Of a stretch of 64,000 bases of DNA, positions 58,088 through 64,000 are shown one piece after another; the stretch's first letter is position 1; the number at the start of each line of letters is the position of its first letter. Made by a program: the position numbers and the translations under genes. The DNA is from an uncultured Muribaculaceae bacterium (GTDB lineage Bacteria > Bacteroidota > Bacteroidia > Bacteroidales > Muribaculaceae): the NCBI GenBank assembly GCA_910584365.1, contig CAJUAF010000010.1, forward strand, positions 1 to 64,000. Direction: 5' to 3'. The notes beneath the pieces were generated by a model. That model saw only the letters and a list, made by a program, of their open reading frames with translations. It did no database searches and was not told the origin of the DNA.

Positions 58088-60118
58088 ATGAAAAAAGTAA
58101 AGAACTTCCCAACAGAGACTCCGGCGGAAATCGAGGCCCGCAACCTCGAGATGTCGGCTGAAGCCGATCCCCTGGAACTTCCGGAAAACGCGTTCCGAGA
58201 ACTCGCGGCCGACGAGCAATACCGGCCCCTGATGAACCCGGCGCGCAACTATCCCGAAGTCACCGCCTATTCGGTCACCCTCGGCCTGGTGCTGTGTGTC
58301 ATCTTCAGCGCCGCAGCCGCCTACCTGGGCCTGAAAGTCGGCCAGGTATTCGAGGCCGCCATCCCCATCGCAATCATCGCCGTAGGGCTGTCAGGCGCCC
58401 TGGGCAAACGGAACGCCCTGGGGCAGAACGTAATAATCCAGTCCATCGGAGCCTGCTCCGGAGTAATCGTGGCTGGGGCCATCTTTACCCTTCCGGCCCT
58501 CTATATCCTCCAGGCCAAGTACCCCGAAATCACTGTCAATTTCTTCCAGATTTTCCTCAGCTCCCTGCTGGGCGGTGTGCTGGGAATCCTCTTCTTTATT
58601 CCTTTCCGTAAATATTTCGTAAAGGATATGCACGGCAAATATCCTTTCCCGGAAGCCACCGCCACCACTCAGGTACTCGCCAGCGGCCAGACCGCCGGAG
58701 CTGCCGGAGGCTCCCAGGCCAAGACCCTTGTCATCGCCTCCCTTATAGGGGGTATCTACGACTATGTCGTGGAGACCTTCGGATTCTGGGCCGGAACCCT
58801 GTCAACCACCGTCAGCCAGTGGGGCCAGGCAGTAGCCGCCAAGACAAAGCTGGTTCTCAGCTGCAACACCGGCGCCGCCGTCCTCGGTCTGGGATACATA
58901 ATCGGCCTTAAATACGCCTTCATCATCACTGCCGGCTCACTGTTCGCCTGGTGGGTGATCGTTCCGCTTATGGGTACCTACGGCAATGCCGAAATCGCCG
59001 CCATGGATCCCGGAGCTATCTTCAGCAACTACGTCCGTATGATCGGCATCGGCGGTATCGCCATGGCCGGCGTAATCGGCATCATCAAGTCCTGGCCCAT
59101 CATCCGTCAGGCCGTAGGACTTGCCGGACGCGAATTCAAGGGTGGCGCCGCCACCGGCGAAAAAACTGTCCGCTGGCAACTCGACATCTCGATGAAACAC
59201 GTGGTGTTCTTTATCGCCATCGCCCTTGTGGCCACGCTGCTGTTCTTCTGGTTCGGAGTGATCCATAACTGGTGGCAGGCACTTATCGCCTGGGTGGTAG
59301 TTACCTTCATCGCTTTCCTTTTCACCACCGTGGCGGCCAATGCGATCGCCATCGTCGGCTCCAACCCCGTTTCGGGGATGACCCTGATGACCCTCATCAT
59401 CGCATCGGCTATTTTCGTCGGCATCGGCCTGAGCGGTACCTCCGGCATCGTTGCCTCGATGGTAATCGGCGGAGTGGTCTGCACGGCCCTCTCGATGGCC
59501 GGCGGTTTCGTCACCGACCTGAAGGTAGGCTACTGGCTCGGGACCACTCCCCGCAAGCAGGAGCAATGGAAGTTCCTCGGCACTCTCGTCTCCGCCGCTA
59601 CCGTCGGAGGTGTGATTCTCGTTCTTAACCAGGTCTACGGCTTCGATCCCGCCGATTCCAACGCCCTTGTGGCTCCTCAGGCCAACGCTATGGCAAAGGT
59701 AATCGAACCCCTGATGATGGGAGGCGACACCCCCTGGATTCTCTATATGGTCGGAGTCATCCTGGCCCTGCTGCTCAACTGGCTTGAAGTCCCCGTTCTG
59801 GCCTTCTGCCTCGGGATGTTCATCCCCCTGTCTCTGAACACTCCGCTCCTTGTCGGAGGCGCGATTTCCTGGTTTGTGGCCAACAGCTCCAAAGATAAAG
59901 CCGTCAATGACGCCCGCCGCGACCGCGGTACCCTCATCGCTTCCGGACTTATCGCCGGAGGAGCCCTCTTCGGTGTCTTCGCCGCCCTTACCCGCTTCTG
60001 CGGCTTCGAATATGTATGTCCTCTTGACGCAGGAACTCTCCAGATTCTCGGCATCGTGGCTTATGTAGCCCTTATCGCCTATCTGTGGGCCGACTCTCTC
60101 CGCGCCAAAAAACTCTGA
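58088..60118 (+). CDS. OPT-family oligopeptide transporter
   Basis: A 676-residue inner-membrane protein with about 15-16 hydrophobic segments. It belongs to the OPT superfamily (yellow-stripe/oligopeptide group) that imports small peptides with protons. Landmarks are the N-terminal LGLKVGQVFEAAIPIAIIAVG, PFPEATATTQVLASGQ near 195-210, and NAIAIVGSNPVSGMTLMTLI in the second half. It has no own promoter visible and is likely co-transcribed with ssb. The stop overlaps the MATE start (TGATG). Confidence 0.93.
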   Translation: MKKVKNFPTETPAEIEARNLEMSAEADPLELPENAFRELAADEQYRPLMNPARNYPEVTAYSVTLGLVLCVIFSAAAAYLGLKVGQVFEAAIPIAIIAVGLSGALGKRNALGQNVIIQSIGACSGVIVAGAIFTLPALYILQAKYPEITVNFFQIFLSSLLGGVLGILFFIPFRKYFVKDMHGKYPFPEATATTQVLASGQTAGAAGGSQAKTLVIASLIGGIYDYVVETFGFWAGTLSTTVSQWGQAVAAKTKLVLSCNTGAAVLGLGYIIGLKYAFIITAGSLFAWWVIVPLMGTYGNAEIAAMDPGAIFSNYVRMIGIGGIAMAGVIGIIKSWPIIRQAVGLAGREFKGGAATGEKTVRWQLDISMKHVVFFIAIALVATLLFFWFGVIHNWWQALIAWVVVTFIAFLFTTVAANAIAIVGSNPVSGMTLMTLIIASAIFVGIGLSGTSGIVASMVIGGVVCTALSMAGGFVTDLKVGYWLGTTPRKQEQWKFLGTLVSAATVGGVILVLNQVYGFDPADSNALVAPQANAMAKVIEPLMMGGDTPWILYMVGVILALLLNWLEVPVLAFCLGMFIPLSLNTPLLVGGAISWFVANSSKDKAVNDARRDRGTLIASGLIAGGALFGVFAALTRFCGFEYVCPLDAGTLQILGIVAYVALIAYLWADSLRAKKL

Positions 60119-61404
60119 TGAACCGTAAGATTCTCCGGCTGGCCCTCCCTTCGGTCGCTGCCAATATAACCACTCCCCTGCTGGCTCTGATAGACACCGC
60201 TATCGTGGGCCACATGGGGAGTGAGCTTTATATCGCCGCCATCGCCGTAGGCGGGGTAATGTTCAATATGCTATACTGGCTCTTCTCCTTTCTCCGCGCC
60301 GGGACATCGGGGCTTTCAGCCCAGGCCTGCGGCGCAGGAGACCGCAGGGCCTATACCCTTGTCCTGCGCCGCTCGCTGCTTGTCGCCCTTTCGGCCGGTG
60401 TACTGATGATTCTTGTCCGGGATCCGCTTTTCAGCCTCCTGTCCCGTTTCCTCGATGCCGGAAAGGGCGCTGACAGCCTGGCCTCGCTCTATTTCCATAT
60501 CCTGATCTTCGGGGCTCCCGCCGTGCTGGGAACCTACGCCCTGTCGGGATGGATGCTGGGGATGCAGAACTCGCGGATGCTGCTGTGGGTGTCGTTGACG
60601 GTCAATATCGTCAATATCGCGGCCAGCCTGATTCTTGTGTATGTCTTTCATCTTGGAATACCGGGCGTAGCCACCGGCACACTGATTGCCCAGTGGGCAG
60701 GCTTTGCCGCCGGGTTCCTGTTCCTGCACCGTTATCCCCGTGTGCGCGTCAGTCTCCGCGACATTGTATGCTGGAAAGAACTCCGGCGTTTCTTCCAGGT
60801 AAACCTCGATGTACTGCTGCGGACCGTATGCCTCATAGCCGTAACCCTCTGGTTCACCCGCGCCGGAGCGAGCCAGAGTACCGTCATACTGGCTGTCAAT
60901 ACATTGCTGATGCAGCTGTTCCTCCTATTTTCCTACATGATGGACGGCTTCGCCTTTGCCGGCGAAGCGCTTGCAGGGCGTTTTATCGGGGCGGGGCAGC
61001 AACGGGAACTCAAGCTGTGTGTGCGCCGCCTATTCCAGTGGGGCGCGGGATGCGCTCTGCTTTTTACCGCTCTCTATTTTCTCGGTGGAGAAAGTTTCCT
61101 GGGCCTTCTGAGCGATGACGCGGGAGTTATCGAGGCCGCCCGGGAATATTCCCTGTGGGCCGTTACCATCCCCCTGGCAGGATTCGCCGCTTTCATATGG
61201 GACGGGGTCTATATCGGAGCCACGATGACACGCCGGATGCTGGCGGCTATGGCGGGAGCCACCCTGGCGTTCTTCCTCGTCTATGTCTTTCTCTTTCCGG
61301 TCTGGGGGAACCACGCGCTGTGGCTGGCGTTCATCACCTACCTGTTCCTGCGTGGACTCCTCCAGACCATGCTTTTCCGGCTCCCCTCTCAGGGGCGCAG
61401 CTGA
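60118..61404 (+). CDS. MATE-family multidrug exporter
   Basis: A 428-residue membrane protein with 12 predicted helices, of the DinF/MATE group. N-terminal motifs are ALPSVAANITTPLLALIDTAIVGHMGS (in part: TPLLALIDTAIVGHMG) and FLRAGTSGLSAQACGAGD; the second repeat has MDGFAFAGEALAGRFIGAGQ. It exports drugs or metabolites using an ion gradient. The start at 60118 overlaps the OPT stop; an upstream ATG at 60085 lies within the OPT gene. The last 16 bp overlap the convergent proA gene. Confidence 0.94.
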   Translation: MNRKILRLALPSVAANITTPLLALIDTAIVGHMGSELYIAAIAVGGVMFNMLYWLFSFLRAGTSGLSAQACGAGDRRAYTLVLRRSLLVALSAGVLMILVRDPLFSLLSRFLDAGKGADSLASLYFHILIFGAPAVLGTYALSGWMLGMQNSRMLLWVSLTVNIVNIAASLILVYVFHLGIPGVATGTLIAQWAGFAAGFLFLHRYPRVRVSLRDIVCWKELRRFFQVNLDVLLRTVCLIAVTLWFTRAGASQSTVILAVNTLLMQLFLLFSYMMDGFAFAGEALAGRFIGAGQQRELKLCVRRLFQWGAGCALLFTALYFLGGESFLGLLSDDAGVIEAAREYSLWAVTIPLAGFAAFIWDGVYIGATMTRRMLAAMAGATLAFFLVYVFLFPVWGNHALWLAFITYLFLRGLLQTMLFRLPSQGRS

Positions 61405-62639
61405 CCGTTGCCCGAGAGGAGATAGCGTGTGGTGGTTATCTCGCGGAACCCCATCGGGCCGCGCGGACCGAGTTTCTGGGTAGATATGCCGATTTCGGCT
61501 CCGAGTCCGAACTGCCCTCCGTCGGTAAAACTGGTAGGCAGATTGACATACACACAGGAGGCGTCCACCCGTTGCCGGAACAGATCGGCGGTCTCCTTAT
61601 TTGCTGTGATGATGCTCTCGCTGTGTCCCGAACCATGCCGGGCGATATGCTCTATCGCCTCCAGCGGGGAATCAACCGTGCGGAGTCCCATCTTGTAATC
61701 CATCCACTCCCGGTCCCAGCATCCTTCATCCGCGGGTACAAGCAGATTATCGGGATAATGCCCGGTCAGTGCTTCCAGGGCTGCCTCATCGGCATGGATC
61801 TCCACATTTTTCAGCGCCAGCGGAGCGCAGAGAGCCGGAAGATCGGCCAGCCGTCCGCGGTGAATCAACAGAGTATCGAGAGCGTTGCAGACACTTACGC
61901 GCCGAATCTTGGCGTTGGCGATTATCCCGCGGCCCATGTCAAGGTCTCCGTCGATATCGAAATAGGCGTGGACCACTCCCGCACCGGTCTCGATGACCGG
62001 CACCTTCGCGTTGTCGCGCACGAAGTCTATCAGCCGTCTGCCCCCGCGGGGGATGCAGACATCCACGTACCCCACGGCTCCGAGCAGCTGCGCCGTAGCC
62101 TCATGAGTGGACGGAAGCAACGCACACGCCTCAGCGGGGAGGCCGTTGTCCGACAGAGCCCTGTGAATCAGCGTCATCGCCGCCTCATTGGAATTCAAAG
62201 CATCGTGTCCTCCTTTGAGAATCGAGGCGTTACCGCTTTTCAGGCAGAGCGAGAACACATCGAACGTCACGTTCGGACGCGCCTCATATATGACGCCTAT
62301 CACTCCGAAAGGAACCCTCACTTTCCGCAGGTCGATACCGTTGGGGAGCGTGCGGTGTTCCACCTCCTCCCCTACCGGACAGGGAAGCGAAGCCACATGG
62401 CGCAGATCCGCGGCAATCGCCCGCAGACGGTCTTCGGTAAGCTGCAGACGGTCATACAGAGGATTCTCGGGCACCATCAGCGCCAGGTCCTTCCGGTTTG
62501 CTTCCAGCAGGAAGCCTATATTGTCCTCGACAAGGGAGGCAAGAGTGAGAATCGCGGCGGAACGCGTAGAGTCCGGGACCGTCAGCAGAACGCGCGATGC
62601 GTCCCTGACGCCGCGGAATATTTCAGTAAAATCTTTCAT
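61389..62639 (-). CDS. proA: Glutamate-5-semialdehyde dehydrogenase
   Basis: Reduces glutamyl-5-phosphate to the semialdehyde, the second step of proline synthesis. The 416-residue aldehyde-dehydrogenase-fold protein shows VPFGVIGVIYEARPNVTFD near 109-127, LKGGHDALNSN, and the catalytic Cys region RRVSVCNALDTLLIHR near 257-272, with the late PTSFTDGGQFGLGAEIGIST motif (in part). Its ATG overlaps the proB stop (TAATG). Tail-to-tail overlap with the MATE gene is 16 bp. Confidence 0.97.
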   Translation of the reverse strand: MKDFTEIFRGVRDASRVLLTVPDSTRSAAILTLASLVEDNIGFLLEANRKDLALMVPENPLYDRLQLTEDRLRAIAADLRHVASLPCPVGEEVEHRTLPNGIDLRKVRVPFGVIGVIYEARPNVTFDVFSLCLKSGNASILKGGHDALNSNEAAMTLIHRALSDNGLPAEACALLPSTHEATAQLLGAVGYVDVCIPRGGRRLIDFVRDNAKVPVIETGAGVVHAYFDIDGDLDMGRGIIANAKIRRVSVCNALDTLLIHRGRLADLPALCAPLALKNVEIHADEAALEALTGHYPDNLLVPADEGCWDREWMDYKMGLRTVDSPLEAIEHIARHGSGHSESIITANKETADLFRQRVDASCVYVNLPTSFTDGGQFGLGAEIGISTQKLGPRGPMGFREITTTRYLLSGNGQLRP

Positions 62640-63715
62640 TACTCAAGATACAGAAAATCATAGTGAATCAGCGGTCTGTGGCCATGTTTGCCCAGGGCGA
62701 CCGCAGCATCGCGGCTCGACATGGCGGACCGTCCGGCGGCTATCCGCCTCCCTTCCGGGTCATATACATTGACGATATCACCCTCTTCCCATTCTCCTTC
62801 AATGGCAGTGACCCCGACCGGCAGCAGGCTTACCGCCCTGTCGCTCCGGAGGATGGAGGCGGCCTCGGCGTTGACCCTTATCACCCCCTTTGCGAAGGAA
62901 TCGCTGTGGGCTATCCAGCGTTTTATGTTGCTCAGCGGTTCGGTAGAGGGTTCGAACAGCGTATGGGGGACACTTCCGGGGTTCCGGATGATATCCACCA
63001 GCACATTTGGGCGGTCGCCTCGGGCGATGACCACCGCCACACCCTCGTCGGCCACCTTGCGGGCGATGCCGCATTTGGTTCCCATCCCTCCGCGGCCGAA
63101 ACCACTCTTGGAAGCCACTACAAACTCTCCGGGGTCTTCGCCGGGACGCACCTTTTCGATAAGACGCGATTCCGGATCGGAGGGAGCGCCGGTATAGATT
63201 CCGTCCACATTCGAGAGGATTACCAGCATATCGGCCCCCGCCATCGTGGCGATCAGGCCGGAAAGCTCGTCGTTGTCGGTGAACATCAGTTCGGTCAGCG
63301 ATACGGTGTCGTTCTCGTTGACGATGGGTATGACCTTGTTTTCCAGCATTGTCAGCATACAGGCCCGCTGGTTCAGGTAGGCCGTGCGGGAGGAAAAATT
63401 CTCCTTCTGGGTCAGCACCTGCCCCACAGCAATACCGTATGCCCCGAAAAGCTGGTTATAGAGATTTATCAGCCGAATCTGCCCTATCGAGGAATAAAGC
63501 TGGCGGGAGGCCACGGCGTCAAGCTGGCGCTGGGGAACGATAGCTCCCCGCCCGCAGGCGACGGCACCGCTCGATACCAGCACAATCTCATGGCCGGCGC
63601 TGTGGAGCGCCGCAATCTGGTCCACCAGCGCCGACATATTCGTGACATTCGGCATACCGTCGGGGCGCGTAAGTACGTTGCTTCCTACCTTGACTACAAT
63701 TCTCATGGCGCTCAT
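62639..63715 (-). CDS. proB: Glutamate 5-kinase with PUA domain
   Basis: Phosphorylates glutamate, first step of proline synthesis and the usual point of feedback inhibition. The 358-residue protein has the amino acid kinase domain (IVVKVGSNVLT near 5-15, VLVSSGAVACGRGAI, VIPIVNENDTVS, and the GRGGMGTKCGIARKVADEG segment) and a C-terminal PUA domain from about residue 270. The start at 63715 overlaps the proC stop (ATGA); Met4 at 63706 is the alternative. It is in the order proC-B-A. Confidence 0.96.
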   Translation of the reverse strand: MSAMRIVVKVGSNVLTRPDGMPNVTNMSALVDQIAALHSAGHEIVLVSSGAVACGRGAIVPQRQLDAVASRQLYSSIGQIRLINLYNQLFGAYGIAVGQVLTQKENFSSRTAYLNQRACMLTMLENKVIPIVNENDTVSLTELMFTDNDELSGLIATMAGADMLVILSNVDGIYTGAPSDPESRLIEKVRPGEDPGEFVVASKSGFGRGGMGTKCGIARKVADEGVAVVIARGDRPNVLVDIIRNPGSVPHTLFEPSTEPLSNIKRWIAHSDSFAKGVIRVNAEAASILRSDRAVSLLPVGVTAIEGEWEEGDIVNVYDPEGRRIAAGRSAMSSRDAAVALGKHGHRPLIHYDFLYLE

Positions 63716-63999
63716 TTCACACATTCGGTAAGACCGGCGATTACCGCGGGGGTAAATCCGGCTTTTTCCATCGCGTTCAGGCCCCGGATGGTCAGGCCGC
63801 CTGGAGTGGTTACCTTATCGATTTCCGCTTCGGCGTGGGCCCCCGGCTGCGACAGAAGGGCGGCGGCTCCGCGGAGCGTTTCCGCCACTATCGTCTGGGC
63901 TTCGGAGGCACGGAAACCGAGCTGCACACCCCCTTCCGAGGCCGCGCGCACATAGCGCATGGCGTAGGCGATGCCGCATGAAGCCAGGGCCGTTGCCGC
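63712..63999 (-). CDS. proC: Pyrroline-5-carboxylate reductase, C-terminal part
   Basis: The frame enters from the right edge, so only the last 95 residues are visible. They match the dimerisation domain of ProC: SCGIAYAMRYVRAASEGGVQLGF (in part: ASEGGVQLGF), the helix AQTIVAETLRGAAALL and the signature DKVTTPGGLTIRGLNAMEKAGF (in part: VTTPGGLTIRGLNAMEKAGF). ProC reduces pyrroline-5-carboxylate to proline with NAD(P)H. It is followed, with a 4-nt overlap, by proB, which completes the proline pathway in one operon. Confidence 0.93.
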   Translation of the reverse strand, partial: AATALASCGIAYAMRYVRAASEGGVQLGFRASEAQTIVAETLRGAAALLSQPGAHAEAEIDKVTTPGGLTIRGLNAMEKAGFTPAVIAGLTECVK

Positions 64000-64000
64000 C

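Overview
The window is a piece of a Bacteroidales chromosome, probably from the Muribaculaceae or a close relative (inference). The evidence is promoters of the Bacteroidetes type (TTTG, 19-21 bp, TAnnTTTG) upstream of many genes, no regular Shine-Dalgarno sequences, a fused nuoCD with no nuoEFG, an ATP synthase locus that starts with atpD-atpC, a TonB-dependent receptor, many lipoproteins and a DUF4878 protein. The chromosomal part is GC-rich for this phylum. The first 2.4 kb are clearly more AT-rich and look like the end of a prophage or related mobile element.

Layout. 1-2440: a prohead-protease fragment on the minus strand, a divergent promoter region with a 14-bp palindromic operator, a duplicated leader with an intrinsic terminator, a coiled-coil protein, a helix-turn-helix protein, and an AT-rich tail. 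The tail holds what looks like a small leftward transcription unit encoding a 30-residue hydrophobic peptide. 2649-9000 (minus): a thiamine operon behind a TPP riboswitch, in the order thiS, a tenI-thiE fusion, thiG, thiH, thiF, a SAM-dependent methyltransferase, tenA, thiD. No thiC is present. 9086-15483: accessory single genes (tRNA-editing-type deacylase, AlbA_2/ATPase protein, Ogt-GNAT fusion, MFS exporter, FRG-domain protein, ABM monooxygenase). 15577-18753: dnaK and a secreted esterase.

18898-36872 (minus) is the energy-conservation locus and the most striking layout here. The order is nuoA-B-CD-H, then the whole F1Fo ATP synthase set atpD-C-B-E-F-H-A-G, then nuoI-J-K-L-M-N, all on one strand. 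I see one clear promoter, in front of nuoA. 36966-47302 (minus): ribD, a GHL10-family secreted hydrolase, a 1908-residue alpha-2-macroglobulin-like protein, and an ECF sigma / membrane anti-sigma candidate / Spy-like operon.

47408-61404 (plus): a TonB receptor and a lipoprotein; three genes of nonulosonic (legionaminic-type) sugar activation; obgE with a long acidic tail; three small exported proteins; ssb, an OPT peptide transporter and a MATE exporter. 61389-64000 (minus): proC (cut by the window edge), proB and proA, the whole proline pathway from glutamate, translationally coupled.

Themes: vitamin B1 made from salvaged pyrimidine plus a de novo thiazole branch; respiration and ATP synthesis organised as one transcriptional block; envelope stress and surface sugar functions clustered around an ECF sigma factor. 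Non-canonical features include fusions (TenI-ThiE, Ogt-GNAT), low-complexity tails (NuoI, Obg), near-leaderless promoters (ssb, TonB receptor), and a hairpin terminator family shared by two distant loci.
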